Shown: one piece after another, positions 1 to 9,388 of the stretch | Layout of the letters: the number at the start of each line of letters is the position of its first letter | How positions within the stretch are numbered: the stretch's first letter is position 1 | From: Streptococcaceae bacterium | Lineage (GTDB): Bacteria > Bacillota > Bacilli > Lactobacillales > Streptococcaceae | DNA length: 64,000 nt | Direction: 5' to 3' | NCBI GenBank assembly: GCA_902363395.1 | Contig: CABIZZ010000001.1 | Span: forward strand, 1,178,001-1,242,000 | Notes under the pieces: model-generated | What the model was told of the DNA's origin: nothing | Seen by the model: only the letters and a program-made list of their open reading frames with translations | Database searches by the model: none | Translations under genes and position numbers: made by a program

Positions 1-423
1 TGCTACAGGGGTGGTCTGGATACTCGAATTAAGAGATGCCCTCAATAAATCTTTACGGGACATAATACCCAGTAAGAGTTTGTCTTCATCGATAACATAA
101 AGGACATCGGCATTATACATAAATAGGGTGATAATGGCATCCTGAATATAGGAATCATGGGTGACTAATACAGGAGAGGTCATGATCTCTGCCACTTCTT
201 TTTGAAAAGTATCAAAAAAGAAAAGTGTTTCGAGATCTAATCCAGAATAAGTATAGCCAATTTTGGGAGTCGCTTTCAATATACCAACCAAGGTCAAAAA
301 GGACAAATCTGGTCGCAGGGTCGCTCTTGAAATATCCAATAAATCAGAAATCTTCTCCCCACTTAAGGGCTGATGCATTTTTACAATTTCAACTATTTTC
401 TTTTGTCGTTCACTTAATTTCAA
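1..423 (-). CDS. ccpN: CcpN-type transcriptional repressor, partial (C-terminus outside window)
   Basis: Probable repressor of gluconeogenic and pyruvate-phosphate-cycle genes. The visible 141 residues begin with a winged-helix/DeoR-like N-terminus (LSERQKKIVEIV, then SGEKISDLLDISRATLR). A CBS-type segment follows (MTSPVLVTHDSYIQDAII and LLLGIMSRKDLLRA). This is the HTH-plus-CBS layout of B. subtilis CcpN. The start is TTG at 421-423: an in-frame TAG lies two codons upstream, and TAGGAAA gives a Shine-Dalgarno just before it. It is divergent from ppdK, the usual CcpN target, and two CcpN-like boxes lie between them. In B. subtilis the next gene encodes the PPDK regulatory protein, which would fall beyond the left edge here. 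Family call good; the ligand is not deducible. Confidence 0.8.
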   Translation of the reverse strand, partial: MKLSERQKKIVEIVKMHQPLSGEKISDLLDISRATLRPDLSFLTLVGILKATPKIGYTYSGLDLETLFFFDTFQKEVAEIMTSPVLVTHDSYIQDAIITLFMYNADVLYVIDEDKLLLGIMSRKDLLRASLNSSIQTTPVA

Positions 424-582
424 AATTTCCTAGCCTTTCTATTTCTAGCTCCATGATGATTATATCAGGCATCTCTAAAGCAATATTTGTCATATTTTCA
501 TCATTTACTTTTAAATAATCATCATTTTTAATAAACATTATAGCAGAATAATCCAATTAGTCAACATAAAAAGATGTATGTT

Positions 583-616
583 TTGTTTGACAAATATATG
601 TGATGTATAATACAAT
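583..616 (+). promoter_or_regulatory. ppdK promoter
   Basis: TATAAT at 606-611 has TTGTTT at 583-588 (17-nt spacer). An overlapping alternative is TTGACA at 587-592 with TACAAT at 611-616 (18-nt spacer). Either gives a leader of about 40 nt before ppdK. Confidence 0.6.
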
Positions 617-644
617 GATTTTGTCTTAAATATGACACATATTT
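599..644. promoter_or_regulatory. Two CcpN-like operator boxes in front of ppdK
   Basis: The B. subtilis CcpN box, as I recall it, is TRTGHYATAYW. The minus strand of 629-639 reads TGTGTCATATT, an exact match. It is embedded in a perfect palindrome at 628-644 (AAATATG-ACA-CATATTT). The plus strand of 599-609 reads TGTGATGTATA, which matches 10 of 11 and overlaps the -10 box. One box on the promoter and one just downstream fits repression by the divergent regulator. Confidence 0.55.
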
Positions 645-662
645 AGTTTTTTGGAGGCTTAT

Positions 663-3284
663 ATGACAAAATGGATTTACTCCTTCGAAGAAGGAAGTGC
701 GAAGGCCAATGATCTACTGGGTGGGAAAGGCGCTAATTTAGCTGAGATGAGCCATCTGGGACTACCGGTTCCTCCTGGATTTACCATCACCACAAAAAGT
801 TGTATCCACTATCTCGATAATCCCGACTTCTTTGAGTCCTCTTTGAAAGAGGAAGTTTTGAAAGCGGTTGCTAAACTTGAAGAAAAAACGGGTAAGTCTT
901 TTAGCGGAGAAGATCCTCACTTACTCTTAGTGTCTGTCAGAAGCGGGGCTAAATTTTCTATGCCTGGGATGATGGATACCATTCTCAATCTTGGTCTCAA
1001 TGATCAGCGGACTCAATTACTGGCCAAAGAAACCAATCTAGATTTTGCCTACAACTGCTATCGCCGTCTACTCCAGATGTTTGCTGATGTAGTCTATGGC
1101 ATCGATAAGGGACTTTTTGATGATCAACTAGCAGCTTTTGAACAAAAACAGAATAAAAAGGTCCATGATTTTGACCTAGCCCAGCAACAGGAATTGATCC
1201 AGCACTATAAAGATCTCTACTCCAAACACAAGCAAGAATTTCCTGAGAACCCTCATGAACAACTCTTCGCTGCCATCCAAGCTGTCTTCAAATCCTGGAA
1301 CAACAATCGGGCTAGAATTTATCGGGAGCTTCATCAGATCCCTCATGATTTAGGAACAGCTGTCAATGTCCAGGCCATGGTCTTTGGAAATAGTGACCAA
1401 GCCAGTGGTACAGGGGTTTGCTTCACTAGAAACCCTGCAACTGGTGAGGCAGAACTGTTTGGTGAATTTTTGCTCAATGCTCAAGGGGAAGATGTGGTTG
1501 CTGGGATCCGCACTCCTGAGCCGATTGGAGCCTTAAAAGAAATCCAACCTGAAACCTATCAGGCTTTCAGAGACTACGCCAAGATCCTTGAAAACCACTA
1601 TAAGGATATGCAGGATATTGAATTTACCATTGAGAAAGGCAAGCTCTACATCCTCCAAACCCGAAATGGTAAACGAACAGCCAAAGCTTCTTTAAAGATT
1701 GCTCTAGATATGGTGGATCAAGGTCTAATTAGTAAGGAAGAAGCTCTCCTGAGAGTCGCTCCTACTTCCATCAGTCAACTAATCCATCCAGTCTTTGAAG
1801 AAACTGCTTTAGAGAAAGAACCTTTCTTAGCTCAAGGCCTACCAGCCAGCCCAGGTGCAGCTACTGGCCAAATCGTCTTTACCGCCGACCGAGCTAAAGA
1901 AATCCATCAAGAAGGTAAAAAAGTCATCCTGGTTCGGCAAGAAACTTCCCCAGAAGATATTGAAGGCATGATTGTCAGCCAAGCTATTGTTACCAGCCAA
2001 GGGGGAATGACCTCCCACGCTGCTGTTGTAGCTCGTGGCATGGGAACTTGCTGTGTCGCCGGTTGCGGAGAATTGACTATCAGTGAAGAAAATAAAACCC
2101 TTTCCTGTGGCAATCTGGTCCTAAGGGAGGGAGATCTCATCTCCGTCGATGGTTATTCTGGTCGCATTTATCGTGGCGAACTTCCTACTGTCCTAGTTGA
2201 GAACAACCAAGACCTCCAGCGCTTGCTTGTTTGGGCAGATGAAATCGCCATCCTCCAAGTTCGAGCCAATTCAGAAACCGTCAAAGACTTGACGACCGCT
2301 ATGAACTTTGGGGCCAAAGGGGTCGGGTTGGCCCGGACGGAACACATGTTCTTTGGACAAGAACGGATTCTTGAAATGCGTCGCCTCATCTTAGCGGATA
2401 CCGAAAAAGAAACAAAAGAAGCCCTCAATAAGCTCCTAGAATTCCAAGAAGAAGATTTCTACCAAATGTTCCGAACCGTCCAAGATAAACCGATGATTGT
2501 CCGCCTGCTCGATCCACCTATGCATGAGTTTCTACCTAAGGATTCCCAAGAAATTGCATTATTAGCAAGCAAACTAAAAAAATCTCCTGATAAACTTGCC
2601 GACCGTATTGAAAGTCTGCAGGAAAGCAATCCGATGTTGGGACACCGGGGTTGCCGTCTCGGCATAACCAAGCCGGATATCTACAAGATGCAGACAGAAG
2701 CTATTTTTAGAAGTGCTATCAAATTGCATCAAGAAGGTCAAAAGATTAAGCCGGAAATAATGGTTCCTTTAATTGCTGATCAAAAAGAATTAGCATGTAT
2801 CAAAGAGTATCTTGTTCAGCATATTGAACAGCTTTTCAAACAGTATGGTCAGGAGCCATTCCCTTATGAAATTGGTACCATGATTGAACTGCCCCGCGCC
2901 TGCCTAACTGCTGATAAACTGGCTCAAGAAGCAGATTTCTTCAGCTTTGGCACCAATGACTTGACCCAGATGACCTATGGCTTCTCTCGGGATGATATTG
3001 GCAAGTTCATCGGTCACTACAAGGACAAGGATATTCTTTCTTTTGACCCCTTCCAAAAAATCGATAGGGAGGGAGTCGGTGAATTAATGAGAATTGCTAT
3101 CAGCAAGGCCCGTCAAGTAAAACCGAACCTCACTATCGGTATCTGTGGCGAAGTTGGCGGAGATCCTTCTTCAATCTCCTTCTTCCAAGACATACAAGTC
3201 ACCTACGTTTCCTGCTCTCCTTACCGGGTTCCTGCTGCTAGACTAGCCGTCGCTCAAGCAGCACTCAAAGAAGGACAGAATTAA
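663..3284 (+). CDS. ppdK: Pyruvate, phosphate dikinase
   Basis: Interconverts pyruvate + ATP + Pi and PEP + AMP + PPi in the cytoplasm. The product is 873 aa, the normal length. It has the N-terminal ATP-binding domain (GGKGANLAEM near the start; RSGAKFSMPGMMDT around residue 100). The phosphohistidine swivel loop GGMTSHAAVVARGMG carries His452 and the regulatory Thr450. A TIM-barrel PEP/pyruvate domain follows (GLARTEHMF, FSFGTNDLTQMTYGFSRDD, CGEVGGDPSS with the catalytic Cys). The start is ATG 663 because GGAGG at 653-657 lies just before it; the frame is open further upstream but that start has no ribosome site. The family consensus near the Cys is CGEHGGDP; here the His is Val. Likely controlled by the divergent CcpN-like gene. 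Confidence 0.95.
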   Translation: MTKWIYSFEEGSAKANDLLGGKGANLAEMSHLGLPVPPGFTITTKSCIHYLDNPDFFESSLKEEVLKAVAKLEEKTGKSFSGEDPHLLLVSVRSGAKFSMPGMMDTILNLGLNDQRTQLLAKETNLDFAYNCYRRLLQMFADVVYGIDKGLFDDQLAAFEQKQNKKVHDFDLAQQQELIQHYKDLYSKHKQEFPENPHEQLFAAIQAVFKSWNNNRARIYRELHQIPHDLGTAVNVQAMVFGNSDQASGTGVCFTRNPATGEAELFGEFLLNAQGEDVVAGIRTPEPIGALKEIQPETYQAFRDYAKILENHYKDMQDIEFTIEKGKLYILQTRNGKRTAKASLKIALDMVDQGLISKEEALLRVAPTSISQLIHPVFEETALEKEPFLAQGLPASPGAATGQIVFTADRAKEIHQEGKKVILVRQETSPEDIEGMIVSQAIVTSQGGMTSHAAVVARGMGTCCVAGCGELTISEENKTLSCGNLVLREGDLISVDGYSGRIYRGELPTVLVENNQDLQRLLVWADEIAILQVRANSETVKDLTTAMNFGAKGVGLARTEHMFFGQERILEMRRLILADTEKETKEALNKLLEFQEEDFYQMFRTVQDKPMIVRLLDPPMHEFLPKDSQEIALLASKLKKSPDKLADRIESLQESNPMLGHRGCRLGITKPDIYKMQTEAIFRSAIKLHQEGQKIKPEIMVPLIADQKELACIKEYLVQHIEQLFKQYGQEPFPYEIGTMIELPRACLTADKLAQEADFFSFGTNDLTQMTYGFSRDDIGKFIGHYKDKDILSFDPFQKIDREGVGELMRIAISKARQVKPNLTIGICGEVGGDPSSISFFQDIQVTYVSCSPYRVPAARLAVAQAALKEGQN

Positions 3285-3303
3285 GTCCCCCTTACATTAG
3301 AAA

Positions 3304-3358
3304 AGCACCCTTGAAGCTAGAAGCATCGCATCTACATTCAAGGGTGCTATTTTTCTTT
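3304..3358 (+). terminator. Terminator of ppdK, probably bidirectional
   Basis: AGCACCCTTGAA (3304-3315) pairs perfectly with TTCAAGGGTGCT (3337-3348), followed by a T-rich tract. A short A run precedes it, so it may also end thiI transcription from the right. Confidence 0.85.
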
Positions 3359-3413
3359 ATCAAACTCACGCCAGTGGTCAGGGCTCTTAGTGAGATCTGA
3401 TCACCTTCATCTC

Positions 3414-4634
3414 TTACAACAAATCCTCAATCAGCTCATCGACTTCATCCGCTTCCACTTGAGGCGTGATTTCTGTCACGATGATACCTGCGACAGCCCG
3501 CTCCACCAAAGCTTCCACGTCCATACGTTGCTCATACTTCTCCGCATTTTTGAGTTTTGGATTGGTCTTTGGACGATCCGGAGCAAAGATGGTACAGCAA
3601 TCTTCGAAAGGCTTGATGGAGATTTCAAAGGTATCAATGGCTTGGGCGATATCGATAATCTCCAACTTGTCCATAGTCACCACAGGACGAATGACGGGCG
3701 TATTGGTCACGGCATTGATAGCCTGCATGCTCTCTAGCGTTTGGCTAGCTACCTGACCAAGACTTTCCCCATTGATGATGACTAGGCCTCCACGGATTTG
3801 ACGGATACGGTCTGTAATGCGCATCATAAAGCGACGGGTCAGGGTCATGAGATAAGCTTCCGGCGCCTTGGCTTTAATCTCTTCTTGAATCTCAGTAAAA
3901 GGTACTTCGATAAACTGGATATTGCCCCCAAACTTGGTCAATTTACGAGTTAAATCGTGGGCTTTTTTCAGCGCACCAGAACTGGTATAAGGAGGGCTAG
4001 CAAAGTGGACCGCCTCGATGTCCACACCACGCTTCAAGGCTAGGTAACCCGCTACTGGAGAATCAATCCCACCAGATAGCATGAGCATGCCTTTACCAGA
4101 CGTCCCAACTGGCAGACCACCTGCTCCCTTAATGGTTTCGTAAGAGATATAGGCTGCTTCTTCCCGGATCTCTACTTGGAGGTTGATATCCGGTTTTTTC
4201 ATTTGGGCTTGGATACTTGGGATCGCTTCAAAGACAGCGCCACCCAAGGTTTGGTTGAGCTCACGGCTATCCAACTCAAAAGAATGGTCACTTCGTCTGC
4301 TGGAAATCTTGAAGGTCATCCCTTCTTGGTAAATATCCTGCATGATTTCTTGAACGGCTGAAATCAAGGCTGGGACTGATTTTTCAATCTTGTAAACGGG
4401 TGAAAAATTTTGAATCCCGAAAACCTGTTTGAGGGATTCAGCCACCGGTTCATAATCCGTTCCATTTAGATAGGCATGGGCCCGGTCCCGATCGGCTGTC
4501 ACCTTGACAGCTGGGTAAATGGACAAGACATCTGAGATATTATTGCGCAATTTATTAATGAAGCGCATCCGGTTCTTTCCTTTAGTAGAAAGCTCCCCAT
4601 AGCGGATCATAATTTCTGAATAAGTTAATGGCAT
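3414..4634 (-). CDS. thiI: tRNA 4-thiouridine synthase ThiI
   Basis: Adenylates U8 of tRNA and inserts sulfur received from a cysteine desulfurase. The product is 406 aa: an N-terminal ferredoxin-like region, a THUMP domain (about residues 60-165), and an ATP-pyrophosphatase domain with the PP-loop [11 protein letters not shown] at residues 187-197. The C-terminal rhodanese domain of the E. coli protein is absent, as in Bacillus. The start follows GGAAG. It lies 21 bp downstream of a cysteine desulfurase gene in the same direction, a known functional pairing in Firmicutes. Acidic C-terminal tail. Confidence 0.95.
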   Translation of the reverse strand: MPLTYSEIMIRYGELSTKGKNRMRFINKLRNNISDVLSIYPAVKVTADRDRAHAYLNGTDYEPVAESLKQVFGIQNFSPVYKIEKSVPALISAVQEIMQDIYQEGMTFKISSRRSDHSFELDSRELNQTLGGAVFEAIPSIQAQMKKPDINLQVEIREEAAYISYETIKGAGGLPVGTSGKGMLMLSGGIDSPVAGYLALKRGVDIEAVHFASPPYTSSGALKKAHDLTRKLTKFGGNIQFIEVPFTEIQEEIKAKAPEAYLMTLTRRFMMRITDRIRQIRGGLVIINGESLGQVASQTLESMQAINAVTNTPVIRPVVTMDKLEIIDIAQAIDTFEISIKPFEDCCTIFAPDRPKTNPKLKNAEKYEQRMDVEALVERAVAGIIVTEITPQVEADEVDELIEDLL

Positions 4635-4655
4635 AGTAACTTCCTTTTCTTTTCC

Positions 4656-5798
4656 TTAACGCACCTTTCGCGTCTTTTCATAAATCAGTTTGAACTTGGT
4701 CAAAAATTGCTCGACCTGACTCATGTCATTTTCGAGATCGAGGCTAAGGCGGACTGCTGTTTGTGCCAGAGCCTTGTCAACCCCCATAGCAATTAGGGTG
4801 CCAGCTGGTTTGCCAGCCTTAGAAGAGCAGGCAGAGGTTGTCGAGATATAAATCTCATACTCTTCAAAAGCGTGGACGATGACTTCTCCTCGCACTCCCT
4901 TGATACCAAAAGTCAAGATATGGGGTGCAAAGCCCTCATCTCCTGAGAAGACAGTCACATCTGGATAGTGGGCTAATTCCTCACGAATGACTTCCTTCAA
5001 CTGGTGGCACTTGCGTTCAAAGTCCTCTTGACGCTCCATCGCCAAGCGCAAGGCCTTGGCAGTCGCTGCAATTCCAGCTAGGTTCTCAGTCGTCGAACGA
5101 AGGTCCTTTTCTTGTCCGCCACCTGTTAAGAGGGGACTGATCTTTTTTCCTTCTTTGAGATAGAGGAAACCAACCCCACGAAGTCCATGGAACTTGTGAC
5201 TGGAGAAGGTCGCTAGATCCACCCGTTCTGGTAGGTAGAGAGCGGTTGAAACCTTAGCCAGTGCCTGAACCCCATCGACATGGAAGGTGATGGTCGGACG
5301 ATCAGCTAATAGGTCCGCAATAGCTTGAATAGGCTGAATAGAGCCCACCTCATTGTTGACGGCCATGATCGAAACGAGGGTTGTATCCGGACGCAAGAGT
5401 TTTTTCAGCTCTTCTACTTGGACAAAGCCACGCGCATCAACTGGCGCAATATCCACTTCAAATCCTTGACCTTGTAGCCAGAGGGCTGATTCCTTCACAG
5501 CCGGATGCTCAATAGCTGAGACTATGATATGCTTTCCATAAGGAGCTTTTTCAAAAGCAACTCCCTTGATCGCCCAGTTGTCTCCTTCAGTCCCACCTGA
5601 GGTGAAATAGATTTCTTCTGCTTTCTTGCCTAGGAGGGAAGCAATCTGCTTACGAGATGCCTCCAAGATCCGAGTCGCTTGACTTCCCAGGTTGTGCAAG
5701 CTGGAGGGATTGCCCCAAATTTTGCTTGCGACTTCCGTGTAGGTAGCCAAGGCCTCGGGATAAGGTTTGGTTGTTGCTGAATTATCAAAGTAAATCAT
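4656..5798 (-). CDS. Cysteine desulfurase (IscS/NifS-like), ThiI partner
   Basis: PLP enzyme that takes sulfur from cysteine as an enzyme persulfide. The product is 380 aa from the MIYFDN start, which is preceded by AGGAGAG; an upstream in-frame ATG at 5819 would add seven residues unlike the family. Conserved points are His98 in AIEHPAV, the PLP lysine Lys202 in SSHKFHG, and the catalytic loop Cys324 in TSACSSKAG. It is the first gene of a two-gene operon with thiI, so the main acceptor is probably ThiI rather than the SUF system. NifS/IscS homology is clear; the exact paralogue name (nifZ/iscS) is left open. Confidence 0.92.
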   Translation of the reverse strand: MIYFDNSATTKPYPEALATYTEVASKIWGNPSSLHNLGSQATRILEASRKQIASLLGKKAEEIYFTSGGTEGDNWAIKGVAFEKAPYGKHIIVSAIEHPAVKESALWLQGQGFEVDIAPVDARGFVQVEELKKLLRPDTTLVSIMAVNNEVGSIQPIQAIADLLADRPTITFHVDGVQALAKVSTALYLPERVDLATFSSHKFHGLRGVGFLYLKEGKKISPLLTGGGQEKDLRSTTENLAGIAATAKALRLAMERQEDFERKCHQLKEVIREELAHYPDVTVFSGDEGFAPHILTFGIKGVRGEVIVHAFEEYEIYISTTSACSSKAGKPAGTLIAMGVDKALAQTAVRLSLDLENDMSQVEQFLTKFKLIYEKTRKVR

Positions 5799-5949
5799 CT
5801 TCCACTCTCTCCTAGTCAATTTTCAATCATCTTATTGTAACATTTATAGGTTGGAGGAACAAGGATTTGGCAGGCTTCATTTTGTTCCTAGTTTCAGACA
5901 GAAAACTTGTAAATTTCTCAAAATAGCTTATGATGAAGATGGAGAGTTT

Positions 5950-5964
5950 TGTAAAACGCTTACA
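5950..5964. promoter_or_regulatory. Possible catabolite-response-like sequence
   Basis: TGTAAAACGCTTACA resembles a cre site but has one base too many in the centre and fits the 14-bp consensus only imperfectly. It lies about 75 bp upstream of the exported-protein gene. The rest of 5800-6036 shows no gene. Confidence 0.2.
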
Positions 5965-6036
5965 AGATCCCCTGTTGTTTTTTATGACCTACTCAAGTCC
6001 AGAACTGAAACTGATTGAAGTTACAAGGAGACAAGC

Positions 6037-6600
6037 ATGAAACGACCGATCTATCTTTCCATTGCCCTAGCTGGAAGCCTTGCTCTTGGAGGACTACTTG
6101 CTGTCCTACCACCACTTCCATTTGCCCTCCCTTCTGCCCAACTAGCTTGTCACGGTAAAGGACAGTGTGACCTACAACAGCCCTTGGAGAAGCCTCCTTA
6201 CTTTAGAGAAGATGAAGGTAGCCTCCGTGAAATGAGCCTTATCCAACCAATCCCAGGTGAATCCGATAGCCACATCGAATTCAAATGCTTGGTCGAATAC
6301 AATGGCTGGTTCCGTCGTATCATCCGTGTCAAGGATGTAAAAGTGATTTCAAAAACCAAGGAATTCAAGGGTAAGATTGACTACTCTATCCCGGATCCAA
6401 ACAAGATAGAGATTCAGGCGAATGGTCAGTTTATCTCTCCTAATGACTCCTCTAGTTTTAATAACCATGAAATCATCAGCCAGCCTAGTCAAACAAACCA
6501 ACCAATTTCCGTCTCTGAAAAAGGACAGGCAGACTTTACAACGTCCTCTGAAGCAAGCGAAACTCAAAGCGTCCAGTTTGAAAGCAATTTGAAATTTTAA
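6037..6600 (+). CDS. Exported protein of unknown function
   Basis: I do not recognise this 187-aa protein. It starts after AAGGAGA with Lys/Arg, then a hydrophobic stretch (about residues 7-35, Ala/Leu/Pro rich). This is consistent with a signal peptide or an N-terminal membrane anchor. The mature part has Cys at about 38, 44 and 84, a compact middle region, and a Ser/Thr/Gln-rich C-terminal tail after about residue 145. There is no LPXTG motif or lipobox. The next gene is a second small membrane protein, about 100 bp downstream with its own probable promoter. Confidence 0.6.
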   Translation: MKRPIYLSIALAGSLALGGLLAVLPPLPFALPSAQLACHGKGQCDLQQPLEKPPYFREDEGSLREMSLIQPIPGESDSHIEFKCLVEYNGWFRRIIRVKDVKVISKTKEFKGKIDYSIPDPNKIEIQANGQFISPNDSSSFNNHEIISQPSQTNQPISVSEKGQADFTTSSEASETQSVQFESNLKF

Positions 6601-6702
6601 AAACCTCTTTCATTTCTTCTTAGACATTTTCATAAAAATAACGTATAATGACTAAAGTGTTCACATAAAAGAACCAAATATGAAATGAAGAGGGAACAGA
6701 TT

Positions 6703-7104
6703 ATGTCACAATACTCACGAAAAGAAAAACACCAAGACAGCAACAGACCATCAAGAAGCGAAAAAGTGAAACAGAGCCTTTCTTTATTCCAGATGATTGT
6801 CGCAACGATTGCTAGTCTTCTCGGTATTATCGTTACTTCCTTTACTATTTACAGTATCATGAAACCAACAACTAAGACAGAGGAGAAAAAAGATGGCTCC
6901 ACTAGCGTTGTGGTTGTCCATGAAAAGGATGGATCTGCTACTGATTCAAGTGCCACAGGAACAGATACCAGTGCTAGCAGTAGCCAAGCATCGGAAGCAA
7001 GCTCTGAACAAACCGACTCATCACAGGCAGAAACCAGTGCCAGTGAAGCACCTGCAGACACAACACCATCTGCTACGGATACCGAATCATCTGCTAACCA
7101 GTAA
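6703..7104 (+). CDS. Small membrane-anchored Ser/Thr-rich protein (possibly DUF6556)
   Basis: A 133-aa protein, taken from the second in-frame ATG, which has AGAGGG at the right spacing. It has a basic, Lys/Arg/Ser-rich cytoplasmic N-terminus of about 25 residues. One membrane span follows (about 32-52, IVATIASLLGIIVTSFTIYS). The low-complexity outer tail is rich in Ser, Thr, Ala, Glu and Asp. This looks like the streptococcal family I know as DUF6556, but that assignment is from memory. No enzymatic motif. A hairpin terminator follows directly. Confidence 0.6.
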   Translation: MSQYSRKEKHQDSNRPSRSEKVKQSLSLFQMIVATIASLLGIIVTSFTIYSIMKPTTKTEEKKDGSTSVVVVHEKDGSATDSSATGTDTSASSSQASEASSEQTDSSQAETSASEAPADTTPSATDTESSANQ

Positions 7105-7105
7105 A

Positions 7106-7127
7106 AAAAAGACCATTTGGTCTTTTT
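7106..7127 (+). terminator. Short hairpin terminator
   Basis: AAAGACCA and TGGTCTTT pair with a 2-nt loop and run into T's, immediately after the stop codon at 7104. Confidence 0.7.
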
Positions 7128-7148
7128 ATTATAGAAAAGGGTACTTAA

Positions 7149-7286
7149 AAAACTTTCCTTAGGTGAGCACGGACGTCAGCGAAGTTCGAAGAAGTTCCAT
7201 GACTTAGTTTTGGACCTAATGTTCCAAAACTCCCGAGTGCTTGAAACAATCGTGTTTCAAGCACTTTTCTCACAGCGGAAAGTTTT
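7149..7286 (+). repeat. Cloverleaf repeat, copy A
   Basis: Full copy. The ends AAAACTTTCC and GGAAAGTTTT pair, with inner GTGAG/CTCAC-like pairing. Hairpin 1 is 7175-7203 (one stem mismatch). Hairpin 2 is 7206-7231 (AGTTTTGGA with TCCAAAACT). Hairpin 3 is 7236-7265 (AGTGCTTGAAAC with GTTTCAAGCACT). It lies between convergent genes. Confidence 0.9.
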
Positions 7287-7377
7287 ATAACTACATAAAT
7301 GAATCAAACCATTAGACATCACTTTTTTTTAAAAAAATTAACTAGCTATTTTATGCAAAAAAAGTTTGTATGCATTC
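7287..7377 (-). repeat. Flanking arm of copy A (GAATG arm)
   Basis: Read on the minus strand this begins GAATGCATACAAACT (7363-7377) and contains TAGCTAGTTAATTTTTT. It matches the arm attached to copies D and E in the same relative position. The arm outside the other end of the element is not recognisable here. Confidence 0.6.
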
Positions 7378-7402
7378 TAAAAAACAGTATAGTCTACTTT
7401 AA

Positions 7403-7451
7403 AAATATAGAAAAGCCTCTGTCGGCCAGAACTCCTGATCGATAGAGGCTT
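7403..7451 (-). terminator. Terminator of the rml genes
   Basis: AAGCCTCTGTC (from 7413) pairs with GATAGAGGCTT (to 7451), allowing one G-U pair. On the minus strand it runs into a T-rich stretch just past the rmlB stop codon. Confidence 0.65.
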
Positions 7452-7455
7452 GTTT

Positions 7456-8520
<1,065 letters not shown>

Positions 8521-8553
8521 TTAGTTTTGATTGTTCCTTAAATCAATCTTTTT

Positions 8554-8714
8554 TTAGCTTTCCTTAGGTGAGTACGGAAGTTAGGTGAAATTATCCAGTG
8601 GATGATTTCAGCAATCCAGGAAGTTCCATGACTAAGTTTTGAGCCTAGTGTCTCAAAACTTCCGAGCACCTGAAACACAATGGTTCAGGTGGTTTTCTCA
8701 CGGCGGAAAGCTAA
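8554..8714 (+). repeat. Cloverleaf repeat, copy B (variant hairpin 1)
   Basis: The termini are TTAGCTTTCC (8554-8563) and GGAAAGCTAA (8705-8714); the outer pairs differ from other copies yet still pair. Hairpin 1 is replaced by a different, longer stem, TGAAATTATCC with GGATGATTTCA (8586-8610). Hairpin 2 (8635-8660) uses AGTTTTGAG/CTCAAAACT. Hairpin 3 (8667-8691) uses CACCTGAA/TTCAGGTG. It lies between rmlC and rmlB. Confidence 0.88.
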
Positions 8715-8794
8715 GCATATAGCTCGCTTCACTCGTTTATAGCAAAGCTAAAAACTATATAATGATGTTCTTGATTGTTTTAAGAGCAATATTT

Positions 8795-9388
8795 TTACAA
8801 ATCTTCTGCTTTTAGGGGTTTGACGTCTTTGAGCAGTGGGTGGTTCTTGTCAGCTTCTGAGACTTCTGCTTCTTCTAAGTTTTCCCATTGGATGTCTAGG
8901 CTTGGGTCTGCGTAGTTGACAAAAGCATATTTTGGTTTGAGCTCCAATGCCCAATAGTCATTGACCAAATAGCTGTAGGCCACTTTGTCAGACAAGACTT
9001 GGAAGCCATTGGCTACGCCACGAGGTACGAAGATCCCTTTAGAGGCGTCAATCACAGTTTGGTAGGTGTTCCCAAAGGTATCGCCTTCGCGAAGGTCTAC
9101 CCAAGTTCCAAGAACCTTTCCTTCATCTGCTACAGAGATGTACTTGTCCCAAGGTTCTGCATGCAGACCACGTAAGACATGCTTGCGTGAAAAAGAAACG
9201 TTGTTTTGTAACTTGCCTTCCGCAAAGAAGCTTTCAGGGAATCCAAGAGGAAGCATTTTTTCCTTTTGGAAGTTTTCCTTGAACCAACCACGGTTATCCC
9301 CATGAACTGGAATATCAAACTCCATCAAACCTGGGATGGCTTCAATCTTGCGGGCTGCTAATTCTTTTCCGAAAAATTGTTCTGTCAT
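8795..9388 (-). CDS. rmlC: dTDP-4-dehydrorhamnose 3,5-epimerase
   Basis: Cupin epimerase, third step of dTDP-rhamnose synthesis. It is 197 aa, the length of the streptococcal form. The conserved block HVLRGLHAEPW carries the catalytic-region His76, and DKYISV follows. GVANGFQVLSDKVAYSYLVNDYW is the typical second half of the fold, although the family's usual RGLHxQ is RGLHAE here, as in the S. suis type. The start codon overlaps the rmlA stop (TAATG), so translation is coupled. Confidence 0.92.
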   Translation of the reverse strand: MTEQFFGKELAARKIEAIPGLMEFDIPVHGDNRGWFKENFQKEKMLPLGFPESFFAEGKLQNNVSFSRKHVLRGLHAEPWDKYISVADEGKVLGTWVDLREGDTFGNTYQTVIDASKGIFVPRGVANGFQVLSDKVAYSYLVNDYWALELKPKYAFVNYADPSLDIQWENLEEAEVSEADKNHPLLKDVKPLKAEDL

